48,759 nucleotides of DNA from Pseudomonas monteilii NBRC 103158 = DSM 14164. Its GTDB lineage: Bacteria > Pseudomonadota > Gammaproteobacteria > Pseudomonadales > Pseudomonadaceae. Below are positions 35,530 through 44,372 of this stretch, piece by piece. Positions within the stretch are counted from its first letter, which is position 1. Each line of letters begins with the position of its first letter. The stretch is taken from positions 1 through 48,759 of the forward strand of contig NZ_BBIS01000006.1 in NCBI RefSeq assembly GCF_000730605.1, read 5' to 3'. Under the pieces are notes generated by a model. That model searched no databases, was not told where the DNA came from, and saw nothing but the letters and a program-made list of their open reading frames with translations. The translations under genes and the position numbers were made by a program.

Positions 35530-36608
35530 ACGGCCGGTTACTGGCTGTCGGGTTGATGGCGTTGGCGCTGCTGCAAGGCTGCGTCGGGCACCGTGACGAA
35601 GCACCCGAGGCGGACCCGGCCAAGGTCCGTGCGCAACTGTTGCGGCTATTGCCGGCCCAGACCAAGGACCGCGAGGGCTGGGCCAGGGACATTCAGGTGG
35701 CGTTCGAAACCCAGCGCATTACCCCAAGCAAAAGCAACCTGTGCGCGGTGCTGGCCGTGACTGAACAGGAATCCACTTTCAGCGCCGACCCGCAGGTACC
35801 CAACCTGGGGCGGATCGCCCGCGAGGAAATCGACCGCCGTGCGGCACGTCTGCATATCCCCAGGCTGTTGGTTGACGGTGCGCTGAAGACGCCTTCGGGC
35901 AACGGCCAGAGCTACCAGCAGCGCTTGCAGGCGGTGCGCAGCGAGAAGCAGCTGAGCGCGTTGTACGACGAAGTGATAGCCCGCGTGCCACTGGGCAAGA
36001 CCTTGCTGGACGGGCTCAATCCGGTGCACACCGGCGGGCCGATGCAGGTCAGCATCGACTTTGCCGAAAAGCATGCGCAGGGTTACCCCTACAGCCACGA
36101 TGGCAGCATTCGCCAGGAGGTATTCAGCCGGCGCGGCGGCATGTACTTCGGTATTGCCCACCTGTTGGGCTACCCGGTCAACTACGAGCGCCAGCTGTAC
36201 CGCTTTGCCGATTTCAATGCTGGTTGGTACGCCAGCCGCAACGCCGCATTCCAGGCCGCACTGAACAAGGCGACTGGTGTGACGCTTGCCTTGGATGGCG
36301 ACCTGATTGCGCCGGGTGCGATCATGCCCGGGGCCACCGAACTGGCCGCGCGCAAGCTGGGCGGGAAGCTGGGGCTGCGCAACCCGCAGATTCGCAGCCA
36401 GCTGGAGGAGGGCGACAGTTTGGCGTTCGAGGACGGCAAGCTGTACAGCGGGGTGTTTGCCTTGGCAGATGCCAAGGCTGGCAAGCCGGTGCCACGGGCG
36501 GTGCTGCCGGGGATCGAGCTGAAGAGCCCGAAGATCACCCGAAAGCTGACCACGGCGTGGTTTGCCGGGCGGGTGGATGAGCGCTACCAGCGGTGCATGA
36601 AGCGGTAG
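35526..36608 (+). CDS. DUF1615 lipoprotein, start codon apparently CTG
   Basis: 360 residues if read from CTG 35526. A short basic start (NGR), hydrophobic segment and lipobox LLQGC give a lipoprotein signal. The rest is DUF1615 (VTEQESTFSADPQVPN near 76-91, which carries the E of a lysozyme-like fold; GGPMQVSIDFAE; RRGGMYFGIAHLLGYPVNYERQLYRF). Pseudomonas DUF1615 proteins are outer-membrane lipoproteins of unknown role. Upstream in frame there is TGA, and no ATG or GTG lies before the lipobox; CTG 35526 or TTG 35553 must serve. Translation may depend on coupling to the 17-codon cistron before it. Confidence 0.8.
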   Translation: MNGRLLAVGLMALALLQGCVGHRDEAPEADPAKVRAQLLRLLPAQTKDREGWARDIQVAFETQRITPSKSNLCAVLAVTEQESTFSADPQVPNLGRIAREEIDRRAARLHIPRLLVDGALKTPSGNGQSYQQRLQAVRSEKQLSALYDEVIARVPLGKTLLDGLNPVHTGGPMQVSIDFAEKHAQGYPYSHDGSIRQEVFSRRGGMYFGIAHLLGYPVNYERQLYRFADFNAGWYASRNAAFQAALNKATGVTLALDGDLIAPGAIMPGATELAARKLGGKLGLRNPQIRSQLEEGDSLAFEDGKLYSGVFALADAKAGKPVPRAVLPGIELKSPKITRKLTTAWFAGRVDERYQRCMKR

Positions 36609-36623
36609 CCGGTACAGGCAACA

Positions 36624-37487
36624 TCAGCTTTCGCCCAAGGCCCCAACCACTTGGTCGACGCTGGCCTTCAACCCGGCAAACGCATCCTCAGGGTCGCTCT
36701 CCACCACCACCAGTTTCGCCCCGGCTGCCTTGATCACCTCGGCTACCGCCGCGTCCGGCTGCCGATGGTCCAGCACCAGTGCCACATCCTGCGTTTTCAG
36801 GTTTTCCTCCAGCGCCTTGAGCGCGGCAGCGTCCCATTCGGTCGGCAGCGGCTGCTCTACCACATCCAGGTTCAAGCCGCTGGCCAGGTAACCCAACCGC
36901 CCGGACAAGCTCACCACCGTCAGGTTGTCGACCTTGGCCAGACGTGTCTGGCTGCTGGCCGATAATTCAAGCAACTGACGCTTGAGCCCTGCCAGGTTGC
37001 CCTGGATCTTCGCTTTGTCATCCGGTGCCAGCCGCTCGAGATCATTGGCCACTACATCGGCCATGCGCCCGAGGTTGGTCGGGTTGAGCCAGGGGTAGGC
37101 GCCGTAGGCATCATCACCTGTGACCGCAATGCCGGGCAGCGCGCCATCCACCGGCCGTGCGGCATCGATTTCGACGATGCGGATGTTGCTGCGTCGGGCC
37201 ATCGGGTACAGCGGGTCGTCACGCCAGATCGAGCGTACACCGATCACCGCGTCGGCCTGCTGTGCGGCTTTCTCCAGGCTGGGGCCACCGCGCGAGCTGA
37301 AATACGACGGCTGGCGGCTGGCCGGCAGGTTGGCCGGTGCCGCACGTTTGAGTTGTACCGCCGTGCCGTCGAGCAGGGCGCTGGCCAGGCTGTGGGTGAT
37401 GGGCAGGGTGGTCAGCACTTGCGTGGCAAAAGACAGCGACGGCAGGCCGGCCAAGGCCAGCGCCAGAGTCAGGCGTTTCAGGTTCAT
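36624..37487 (-). CDS. fpvF: Periplasmic binding protein of fpv operon (FpvF-like)
   Basis: 287 residues. A signal peptide (LPSLSFATQ) is followed by a cluster A-I (ZnuA/TroA-fold) domain. Unlike true zinc or manganese binders it has almost no His at the usual ligand positions (only PITHSL and DHRQP), so it is not a free-metal trap. P. aeruginosa FpvF binds ferripyoverdine together with FpvC. It is the last gene of the operon, its start overlapping the permease stop (ATGA). Confidence 0.8.
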   Translation of the reverse strand: MNLKRLTLALALAGLPSLSFATQVLTTLPITHSLASALLDGTAVQLKRAAPANLPASRQPSYFSSRGGPSLEKAAQQADAVIGVRSIWRDDPLYPMARRSNIRIVEIDAARPVDGALPGIAVTGDDAYGAYPWLNPTNLGRMADVVANDLERLAPDDKAKIQGNLAGLKRQLLELSASSQTRLAKVDNLTVVSLSGRLGYLASGLNLDVVEQPLPTEWDAAALKALEENLKTQDVALVLDHRQPDAAVAEVIKAAGAKLVVVESDPEDAFAGLKASVDQVVGALGES

Positions 37488-38383
37488 GCCGGGTTTCCTT
37501 GCAGGCGTGGGACGAGGGCGCGGGCCAGGGCGGCCAGGGCAAAGCAGATGCCGGCGACCAGGATGATCGCGGCGCCCGACGGCACGGGCAGGTCGAAGAC
37601 GATTGGCAGCAGAATGCCGAGCAGGGTGCTCAAGGTGGCGATCAGTACCGAGACGAAGAAGAACCCCTTGAGCGACTGGCTGACCAGGCGTGCAGCCGCA
37701 GCGGGGATGACCAGCAGTGCACCGACCAGGATGGCGCCGATTACCTTCACGGCAGCCACGGTTACCAGGGTTACCAGCACCACGAACAGGTAATCCAGGG
37801 TTTTCACCGCCACCCCGCGCACGGCTGCCAGTTGCGGGTTGAAACTGGCCAGCATGATGCGGTTGTACAGTGGCACAGCCAGGGCCAGCACCAGCACCGC
37901 GACGATACCCAGCACCACCAGGTCCTGGCCGCTGACGGTCAGCACCGAGCCGAACAGCACGTTTTCGAGGATGTGCACATTGATCTTGCCGGCCAGCATC
38001 AGCAGCAGGCTGGCACCCAGCGCCAGCGACACCGATAGGAACACGCCGATCAGCGTGTCCGGTGAAAGACCCGTGCGGTTGCGCAGGAAGTTGAGCAAGA
38101 TGCCGAACAGCAGGCAGTAGCCGAACAGGCTGCCATAAGGGCCGGTGTAGGGCTCACCGAGCAGGATGCCGATGGCTACCCCGGTCAGTGCAGCATGGCC
38201 CACGGCTTCGGAAAAGAACGCAAAGCGCTTGACCACCACCAGGGTGCCCAGGCCGCCCAGTACCGGGCCAATCATCAGGCCAGCCAGCAAGGCATTGACC
38301 ACGAAGCCGTAGGCCAGTGCCTCAGGCAAGTAACCAGCCGTGGCCCAGTCCTGGACCAGTTGGCGAAATGCTTCAAAACTCAT
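37484..38383 (-). CDS. fpvE: ABC transporter permease of fpv operon (FpvE-like)
   Basis: 299 residues with eight or nine membrane helices of the ABC-3 (ZnuB/TroC) family. Typical segments include FAFFSEAVGHAALTGVAIG (coupling region), LIGVFLSVSLALGASLLLM and AVKVIGAILVGALLVIPAA. It forms the channel with FpvD. Overlaps with both neighbours (ATGA) show a single operon. Confidence 0.85.
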   Translation of the reverse strand: MSFEAFRQLVQDWATAGYLPEALAYGFVVNALLAGLMIGPVLGGLGTLVVVKRFAFFSEAVGHAALTGVAIGILLGEPYTGPYGSLFGYCLLFGILLNFLRNRTGLSPDTLIGVFLSVSLALGASLLLMLAGKINVHILENVLFGSVLTVSGQDLVVLGIVAVLVLALAVPLYNRIMLASFNPQLAAVRGVAVKTLDYLFVVLVTLVTVAAVKVIGAILVGALLVIPAAAARLVSQSLKGFFFVSVLIATLSTLLGILLPIVFDLPVPSGAAIILVAGICFALAALARALVPRLQGNPA

Positions 38384-39129
38384 GAGGCAAGGCTCTCGCT
38401 ACGCGGGTGAACAGAGAACAGGCCAAGCAGGCGCTCTGGTGTGAGGGCCTGGGCCGGTGGGGCATCGAACAGCACCTGGCGGCTCAGGCCAGTGACCCGG
38501 TCGGCCAGGCGCAGCACGGCCTCCAGGTCGTGTTCTATCCACAGCACCGTGGTGCCGGCCTGGCGCCAGCCCTGCAGTAACTGCTCGAACACCTGGATAC
38601 CGGCTTCATCGAGGGCCGACATGGGCTCGTCCAATACCAGCAACTGCGGCTCGGGGATCAGGCCTTGGGCCAACAGCACACGCTGGCGTTCGCCACCAGA
38701 CAATGCGCCCATGCGCCGTTTGCGCTTGTCGAGCATGCCGACCCGCGCCAAGGCCGCATCGATGGCCGGCTGCACGCGGCGCGACAAGCCGAGAAAAGCC
38801 GGGCGCCGCTGGCACATGGCAGCCATGAAGTCATCAACGGTCATTGGCAACCCACGGTCGAACTCCAGCGCTTGCGGCACATAACCGATCACCTCACGCT
38901 CGCCTGGCCAATGCAGGGTCAGCTGGCCGTGGTGTGGCATTTGCCCGAGCAGGGTCTTGATCAGCGAACTCTTGCCACCGCCGTTGGGGCCGACGATGGC
39001 ATGCACGCTGCCAGCAGCAACGCCAAAGCTGACGTGTTCAAGGATGCGGGTACGGCCCAGGGTGAGGTCGACGTCGGCGAACTCGATGCGTGGCCCACAG
39101 GCCTTCACCAGGTTGGCGGCGGCGGTCAT
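38380..39129 (-). CDS. fpvD: ABC transporter ATPase of fpv operon (FpvD-like)
   Basis: 249 residues. Walker A GPNGGGKSS (about 48-56), signature ALSGGERQRVLLAQ, Walker B LLVLDEPMSALDE, switch His in WIEHDLEAV. It powers FpvE. The gene lies directly after the binding-protein gene fpvC with a 4-bp overlap. Confidence 0.87.
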   Translation of the reverse strand: MTAAANLVKACGPRIEFADVDLTLGRTRILEHVSFGVAAGSVHAIVGPNGGGKSSLIKTLLGQMPHHGQLTLHWPGEREVIGYVPQALEFDRGLPMTVDDFMAAMCQRRPAFLGLSRRVQPAIDAALARVGMLDKRKRRMGALSGGERQRVLLAQGLIPEPQLLVLDEPMSALDEAGIQVFEQLLQGWRQAGTTVLWIEHDLEAVLRLADRVTGLSRQVLFDAPPAQALTPERLLGLFSVHPRSESLAS

Positions 39130-40028
39130 GCGCGGTTCTCCTGGATGGCGCGCACCACGGTGTCGAGGTTGCGCTTCATCTCCACTTCGTACTTCTCTTT
39201 GGTGTATTCACCGTAGGAAATGTGCGTCAGCGGGTACAGGCGCACGCCGGATTCACGCTGGATGGTTTCGACATAGGCGGACGGGAAGTCCATTTCCGAG
39301 AAGATCACCTTCACATGCAGGGCTTTGAGCTGGTCGATGGTCTTTTTCAGCTGGGCCGGGCTGGGCTCGATGCCGTGGGCCGGTTCGACCACGGCGGTCA
39401 CCTCCAGGCCGAAGTCGCGCACCAGGTAGTCGTAGGCAGCATGGATGGTGGCAACCCGAAAGGTGGCGCTGGGTGCTTCGGTTACCTTGGCCAGCGCCTC
39501 GGCACGCAGGGCGCGCAGGCGCTTGGCGTAGGCACGGGCGTTTTGCGTGTACAACTTGGCGTTGTCCGGGTCGAGCTTGCCCAGTTCGCGGGCGATGTTG
39601 TTGACCTGGGCGATGGTGGTGCTGATCGACAGGAAGGTGTGCGGGTTGACCACCTTGCCGGCGCCGCGCGCTGCAATGCCCGTGGCCGCCAGCAACGGCA
39701 CGTTCTGGTTGGCCTCGATGGTGGCGATGCCGGGTTTTTCGCTGGCGGCGATCATGCGGTCGGCGAAGTCGTCATGGCCGACGCCGTTGAGCACCACCAC
39801 GTCCAGCGTGCCGATGCGCTTGATGTCCTCGGCCCGTGGCTCGTAGGCATGCGGGTTGAAGCCCGCGGGAATCAGCGGCACCACTTCGGCCTTGTCGCCG
39901 ACGATGTTGGTCACATAGCTGTAGTAGGGGTGCAGGGTGATACCAATACGCAGCGGCTTGCCGTTATCGGCCAGGGCCAGTGCCGGCAGGGCAAAGGCCA
40001 GGAGCAGGGCGAGGGCGGAGCGGAACAT
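39126..40028 (-). CDS. fpvC: Periplasmic metal-type binding protein of fpv operon (FpvC-like)
   Basis: 300 residues. A signal peptide (ALPALALADNGK) precedes a TroA/ZnuA-fold domain with candidate ligands His in NPHAYEP, His in NPHTFL, His in IHAAYDYL and the acid of FSEMDFPS. In P. aeruginosa FpvC receives iron released from pyoverdine. It starts 18 nt after fpvK and overlaps fpvD. Automatic annotation as zinc transport would be misleading in this context. Confidence 0.85.
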   Translation of the reverse strand: MFRSALALLLAFALPALALADNGKPLRIGITLHPYYSYVTNIVGDKAEVVPLIPAGFNPHAYEPRAEDIKRIGTLDVVVLNGVGHDDFADRMIAASEKPGIATIEANQNVPLLAATGIAARGAGKVVNPHTFLSISTTIAQVNNIARELGKLDPDNAKLYTQNARAYAKRLRALRAEALAKVTEAPSATFRVATIHAAYDYLVRDFGLEVTAVVEPAHGIEPSPAQLKKTIDQLKALHVKVIFSEMDFPSAYVETIQRESGVRLYPLTHISYGEYTKEKYEVEMKRNLDTVVRAIQENRA

Positions 40029-40046
40029 AGGCGGGAGTCCTTGGGT

Positions 40047-40616
40047 TCAGTGACGGTGTTCGCGGGTAACCCCGGCGTCGTAGTGGCTGACCACCTGTTG
40101 CCAGCCCGCAGCGATCAAGGCCGCCTGGCCGAGATCGTCCGGGAAGACGGCAGCGCTGTCGCGGCGCAACCAGACATCGGCCTGGCCGGTGCTGTCCGTC
40201 GGCAGGATCAGCAGCAGGCTGCCGGCGACTTCAGGGGCCTGACTGCGGCCCAGGTAGGCGCCGGATTCCAGCCACGACCACTGATGACTGCCACGGCTCT
40301 GGCTGCCGGCATCCACCACGAATGGCGGCAGGCCTTCTTCGGCCAGTGTCTGCACGCTCGGCATGGCGGCGTTTTCTTCACGCAGCGCCTGGATCTCGTC
40401 GAAGGCCACCCGCAAGTCGGTGTACAGGCCTTGCTCGGCAGCGGTGAGGTCGCGGCGGGCGTCAATCTGGTGGCTGGCGATGGCCTGTTCGTCTTCGCGC
40501 TCGCCACGCAACAGCACCACACTGGCGGCGAGCACCACGATCAGCAGGTTGGCCAGCAGCACGTACAGGGTTTCGTGCCCGGCGCCGGCCGGGCGAATCA
40601 CTTGAGCGCGGCTCAT
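40047..40616 (-). CDS. fpvK: Inner-membrane protein of fpv operon (FpvK-like, DUF6162)
   Basis: 189 residues. One membrane segment (about 16-36, LYVLLANLLIVVLAASVVLL) is followed by a periplasmic part of about 150 residues ending HRH. It lies between fpvJ (ATGA overlap) and fpvC. In P. aeruginosa FpvK is part of the inner-membrane complex (with FpvG, H and J) that reduces and releases pyoverdine-bound iron. Confidence 0.78.
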   Translation of the reverse strand: MSRAQVIRPAGAGHETLYVLLANLLIVVLAASVVLLRGEREDEQAIASHQIDARRDLTAAEQGLYTDLRVAFDEIQALREENAAMPSVQTLAEEGLPPFVVDAGSQSRGSHQWSWLESGAYLGRSQAPEVAGSLLLILPTDSTGQADVWLRRDSAAVFPDDLGQAALIAAGWQQVVSHYDAGVTREHRH

Positions 40617-40933
40617 GGCTGGGCGATATCGGCGTAGTCGACTTCCACCACGTGCCCGGGGCCGGCATCGAACAGCACGTAGAATTCGCCTTCCGGGCGC
40701 TTGAAGGTGAGCGTGGAGTCGTCGCCCAGCTTGCCGCCGACCAGTACTTGCTCGTCATAGCCGATCACGTCCAGGGTCACCCCAGCGGCACCGCTGCCGT
40801 CCGAGAAGCCACCGGTGCATTTGACCTGGCCGCTGGCCAGTTCTTCGCATTCGCACATCGGGTTGTGTGCCAGGGCAGGGCCAGCGGCCAGTACCAGCAA
40901 GGGCAGGGCGAGGGTGCGCATCAGGTGTTTCAT
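40613..40933 (-). CDS. fpvJ: Small periplasmic protein of fpv operon (FpvJ-like)
   Basis: 106 residues. A signal peptide (LVLAAGPALAHN) is followed by a short Cys-containing part (CECEELASGQVKCTGG) and a beta-rich rest. The ATG at 40933 overlaps fpvH (ATGA), which fixes the start well inside the longer open frame. The Cys cluster may bind a metal or form disulfides. Confidence 0.78.
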   Translation of the reverse strand: MKHLMRTLALPLLVLAAGPALAHNPMCECEELASGQVKCTGGFSDGSGAAGVTLDVIGYDEQVLVGGKLGDDSTLTFKRPEGEFYVLFDAGPGHVVEVDYADIAQP

Positions 40934-41469
40934 TTCTTGCCTCCTTGTTTCTCGAGCCAGGCCACGGTGGCAGGCGATGCCTTGGCCAGGGGGACGGATG
41001 CCTGGTGCATGCTGCCGTCCCAACCTTCAAGGGTGATCCAGATTTGCGCGTCGGGTTTGGTACGCGGCGGGATGGGCAGGTTGGTGCCCATGCGGTAGGG
41101 GGCGCCAAAGAAGATGGTGCCGGCAGCGCGCAGGCTGCGGGGTTTGCCGATGCGCAGGTAAACGGCCTTGACGTCTTTCATGCAGGCTTTGCACAGGGAC
41201 GCGCTGAAGGACTTGAAGTGGCCGGCGGGGCCGTCTTCGCGTGGCGCTTCGTCACGCAATTCAGCCAAGTCCAGCGTGTAAGGGCCGGCCTGGATGCCAC
41301 TGACCACGTTCGCCCCCAGGCCCGCGTCACCACGAAACAGCTTGGCGTCGCTGAAATACTTGGGCATGAAGCCCAGCGGGACGAGGATCAGCAGGATGTT
41401 CAGATGAAAGCGCCACTTCAGCCACCACTGCTTCAGCGGGCTGGCGGGCACGGCCTGGGCGTGGCTCAT
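40930..41469 (-). CDS. fpvH: Membrane-anchored protein of fpv operon (FpvH-like)
   Basis: 179 residues. An N-terminal anchor (about 18-38, WRFHLNILLILVPLGFMPKYF) precedes a periplasmic part with the CKACMKDV motif (two Cys three residues apart) near residue 93. In P. aeruginosa FpvH is required for efficient iron release by FpvG. Overlap with fpvG and fpvJ (ATGA each) shows coupled translation. Confidence 0.78.
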   Translation of the reverse strand: MSHAQAVPASPLKQWWLKWRFHLNILLILVPLGFMPKYFSDAKLFRGDAGLGANVVSGIQAGPYTLDLAELRDEAPREDGPAGHFKSFSASLCKACMKDVKAVYLRIGKPRSLRAAGTIFFGAPYRMGTNLPIPPRTKPDAQIWITLEGWDGSMHQASVPLAKASPATVAWLEKQGGKK

Positions 41470-42659
41470 GGTTGGGTCTCCAATGTGGTCTGGCGGCGTG
41501 CGGCACGGGGAGCACGGTCGCTGCGCTTGAGGGCGGCTGCGGTGGCCTGGGCGGTACGCTTGGTCCAGATCAGCAAGCCGCTGAGCACCATCAAGGTGAG
41601 TACCAGGCCGAAGAAGAACCAGATCAGCTTGATGGGCAAACCGCCAAAGTCACCGGTGTGCAAGGGGCGCATGGACTCAGTGACGAATTCCAGCGTGGAG
41701 CGGTCGCTGAGCAGGAACTGGCTGTCGACGTTGCTTGTGTAAGGGTTGACCGCTGCACTCTGGAACATCAGCGGATACCAGCCGCGCCCGCCCATGGAAA
41801 CGTGGCTGTAGGCGGTCGCCGGCAACGAAATGAAGGTAATGTCCAGGCCTGGAATCGCCAGGCCGGCGATACGTGCCGCCTCATCAAGGTCAATGCGCGG
41901 GGCAGGGGTGCCATCCGGCATTTGCGGCACATCTTCACGGGCGATCACCGGCACGATAGGCCGGCTGGAAATAGTGATGTGGTTGTCTGAAAGCAGTGCC
42001 TGGATCAGGAACCAGGTGCCGGTGATGGAAATGACCGCGATGAACCAGATCGACCACACCCCCGCCAGGCGATGCAGGTCGCCCCAGAAGATGCGTGAGC
42101 CGTGCCCGGTGCGCACCGGTTTGAAGAAGCCTTTCCAGAACTTCTTGTACACCACCAGCCCGGTGACCAGAGAGGCCAGCATGGGCAGGCCGAGAAGCGA
42201 AACCAGGTACCAGCCCCAGCTGAAACCATTGGTGAACGGCACCAGCCACCAGCCGTGCAATGCACGGGTAAAGGCTTCGAAGTTGAAGTCAGGGGACTTG
42301 CCCTGGATGACGCCGGTGTAGGGGTTGACGTACAGCGTCGGGCTGGTGCCGTCGGGGTACGTGACATCGGCCAGCAGGGCAAAGTGCGAGCCGTCGGGCT
42401 GCCTGAGCGACTCCACGAACATGTCTGGCTCGGCTTTGCGCATGGCGTCCAGTACCTGCTGGAAGCTCAGGCGCTCGGCATCACCGTCGGGCTTGCTCGC
42501 GCGGACATCCGGGTTGGCCAGCCAGACGATTTCCTGGCTGACCACGGCGAGCATGCCGGTGAAGCACACGATCAGCACAAAGAACCAGATCGGCAAGGCG
42601 AGCCAGCTATGCACCAGGAACCACAGCCTGGATTTGGATTTTTTCGGTGATTTGGCCAT
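41466..42659 (-). CDS. fpvG: Inner-membrane ferripyoverdine reductase (FpvG-like, PepSY-associated)
   Basis: 397 residues with four membrane helices (about 19-41, 150-171, 200-222 and 347-367) and PepSY-type periplasmic domains between the first two and last two. Conserved His in the helix ends (H17, H135 in LHGWW, H196 in DLHRLAG) may hold heme or electrons. In P. aeruginosa FpvG reduces Fe3+ bound to pyoverdine in the periplasm. Start ATG 42659 is the first that keeps the basic MAKSPKKSKSR terminus. A Fur box lies upstream, so the operon should be induced by iron lack. First gene of the eight-gene operon. Confidence 0.85.
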   Translation of the reverse strand: MAKSPKKSKSRLWFLVHSWLALPIWFFVLIVCFTGMLAVVSQEIVWLANPDVRASKPDGDAERLSFQQVLDAMRKAEPDMFVESLRQPDGSHFALLADVTYPDGTSPTLYVNPYTGVIQGKSPDFNFEAFTRALHGWWLVPFTNGFSWGWYLVSLLGLPMLASLVTGLVVYKKFWKGFFKPVRTGHGSRIFWGDLHRLAGVWSIWFIAVISITGTWFLIQALLSDNHITISSRPIVPVIAREDVPQMPDGTPAPRIDLDEAARIAGLAIPGLDITFISLPATAYSHVSMGGRGWYPLMFQSAAVNPYTSNVDSQFLLSDRSTLEFVTESMRPLHTGDFGGLPIKLIWFFFGLVLTLMVLSGLLIWTKRTAQATAAALKRSDRAPRAARRQTTLETQP

Positions 42660-42722
42660 CAGACGGTCTTCTGCAATGGGTGGTCGAGCGTGTGCCCAAC
42701 CAAAGAGGGCTGTACTGATAAG

Positions 42723-42740
42723 GACGAATGAGAATCGAAA
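42723..42740 (-). promoter_or_regulatory. Fur box before fpvG operon
   Basis: GACGAATGAGAATCGAAA contains the Fur core GAATGAGAAT and lies 64 bp upstream of the fpvG start. The reverse complement (ATTCTCATTC) fits the P. aeruginosa Fur consensus arms. It suggests direct repression by iron-loaded Fur. Confidence 0.65.
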
Positions 42741-42836
42741 ACCTGCCGCTTTAAATGCAAGCAAATGTTTCAGAAAGCACAAGGCCGAGCTGCGCGCGAA
42801 GCGACAGGCCGGCCTTGAGGGTGCGTAGCACAGGGG

Positions 42837-44171
42837 TCAGGCGCGGGTCAGGGCCGCGGCTGGATGTGCTTTGCCGTGCAATTGCGCCAGGTCCTGATAC
42901 AGGGCGCGGCCAATTTCTGCGGCACGGGCCGGCAGTACCGAGAGCAGGGTGTCACTCAGGCCGTGGCTGTTTTCGCAGAAGCCCTGCAAGTACACCGAGG
43001 CCTGCAGGTCGGGGCTGGCCAGCACGCGGTAGTTGCGGTCGACGCTGAAGTCGTCCAGGTAGCCGGCCAATGGCGCCAGCAAGTCACGGTGCGAGCGGCG
43101 CTCGTAGCCGGTGGCAAGGATCACGGCATCGTAGCGGTGGGTTTGCTGCTGGCCAGTAGCGAGGTCGCGCAGGGTCAGCTCCAGGCCTTCGCGAGTGGCC
43201 ACCACGGCTTCCACCTGGCGCCGGCACAGCACGTTGTGGCGGTGCTGGTGGGCGACTTTCTGCCGGTAGAGGATGCCGTAGATGCGTTCGATCAGGTTCA
43301 GGTCGACCACTGAATAGTTGGTGTTGTGGTACTCGCCCAGCAACTTGCTGCGCTGGTCGGCGGGTTCGTTGTAGACCAGGTCGGTGTAGTCCGGCGAGAA
43401 AATCTCGTTGACGAACGGGCTGTCGTCGGCCGGTTTGAGGGCTGAACCGCGCAGGACCATGTCGACCTTGACGGACGGGTAGCTGTCGTTCAGGTCGATA
43501 AACGCCTCGGCGGCGCTCTGGCCCGAACCGATCACGGCGATGCGCATCGGTTTGCCGTCGGTGCACGGCAGCTTGTTCAGGCTGCTCAGGTATTGGGAGT
43601 GGTGGAACACCCGTGGGTCATCCTTGAAGGCGCCGAACTTTTCCGGAATTTTCGGCGTGCCGCCGCTGCCGACCACCACCGAGCGGGTGCGGCGGCTGTA
43701 TTCGCGGCCCTGTGCGTCGCGTGCGATTACGCGCAGGTGGTTTACCCGGCCATCCTGCAGTTCCGGTTCGATACGCAGCACTTCCTGGCCATACACGGCC
43801 TGGGTGGCGAAGTGTTCGGCGGCCCAGCGCAGGTAGTCGTTGTACTCCAGGCGGCAAGGGTAGAAGGTGCCGAGGTTGATGAAGTCGGCCAGGCGCTGCT
43901 TCTGGTGCAGGTAGTTGACGAAGCTGTAGGGGCTGGTGGGGTTGCGCAGCGACACCAGGTCTTTCAGGAACGAGATCTGCAGCTCACTCTGGGTGGCCAG
44001 GGTTTCGCCGTGCCAGCGGTAGTCCTGTTGCTTGTCGATGAACTGCGCATCGAGGGCATGGCCCTGGGACTCGGCGAGTTCTTCCAGGGCGATGGCCAGG
44101 GCCAGGTTGGAAGGGCCGAAGCCCACGCCGATCAGGTCCTTGATAGTTTCCGGGTTTGCAGACTGGCTCAT
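42837..44171 (-). CDS. pvdA: L-ornithine N5-monooxygenase
   Basis: 444 residues, the P. aeruginosa PvdA length. FAD-binding GVGFGPSNLALAIAL at about 17-31, NADPH-binding IGSGQSAAEAFIDL, and C-terminal ATGYERRSH. It hydroxylates ornithine for the hydroxamate groups of pyoverdine. The start ATG 44171 fits the family and lies 74 bp downstream of a perfect PvdS promoter. It is separated from the fpvG operon by 177 bp with a Fur box. Confidence 0.97.
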   Translation of the reverse strand: MSQSANPETIKDLIGVGFGPSNLALAIALEELAESQGHALDAQFIDKQQDYRWHGETLATQSELQISFLKDLVSLRNPTSPYSFVNYLHQKQRLADFINLGTFYPCRLEYNDYLRWAAEHFATQAVYGQEVLRIEPELQDGRVNHLRVIARDAQGREYSRRTRSVVVGSGGTPKIPEKFGAFKDDPRVFHHSQYLSSLNKLPCTDGKPMRIAVIGSGQSAAEAFIDLNDSYPSVKVDMVLRGSALKPADDSPFVNEIFSPDYTDLVYNEPADQRSKLLGEYHNTNYSVVDLNLIERIYGILYRQKVAHQHRHNVLCRRQVEAVVATREGLELTLRDLATGQQQTHRYDAVILATGYERRSHRDLLAPLAGYLDDFSVDRNYRVLASPDLQASVYLQGFCENSHGLSDTLLSVLPARAAEIGRALYQDLAQLHGKAHPAAALTRA

Positions 44172-44245
44172 GGCTGCGGTTCCATAATGGTCGAATGTGG
44201 ACGCCGCCGGGAGGGGCCGGCGCTTGCGTTTGTACATTGGGTGGA

Positions 44246-44269
44246 ACGAGCCAAATGATGGGGAATTTA
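44246..44269 (-). promoter_or_regulatory. Perfect PvdS promoter for pvdA
   Basis: On the minus strand TAAAT, exactly 16 nt, CGT. This is the iron-starvation box recognised by the PvdS sigma factor, 74 bp before the pvdA ATG. Confidence 0.9.
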
Positions 44270-44372
44270 CTGGCGGGCGGCCGACCCACTGCTACACGGG
44301 CTAAAGACCTGCGCGCTGAGGCCGATAGGCAGAACCATGCAAGGACCCATTTTGCGACGCAGGGAGACAGAC

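Noticed and set aside
36624..40028. ZnuABC zinc importer
   Set aside because: The four ABC genes resemble ZnuABC, but a second binding protein without metal His and the adjoining fpvG-K and pvdA genes match the pyoverdine iron-release operon.
39090..40637. A 515-codon open frame on the plus strand
   Set aside because: It is antisense to fpvC and fpvK, Gly/His/Gln-rich with no family features, the usual shadow in high-GC DNA.
44302..44325. Second PvdS promoter toward the coiled-coil gene at 44373
   Set aside because: TAAAG-N16-CGA has two mismatches in the eight key bases; spacing alone is not enough.
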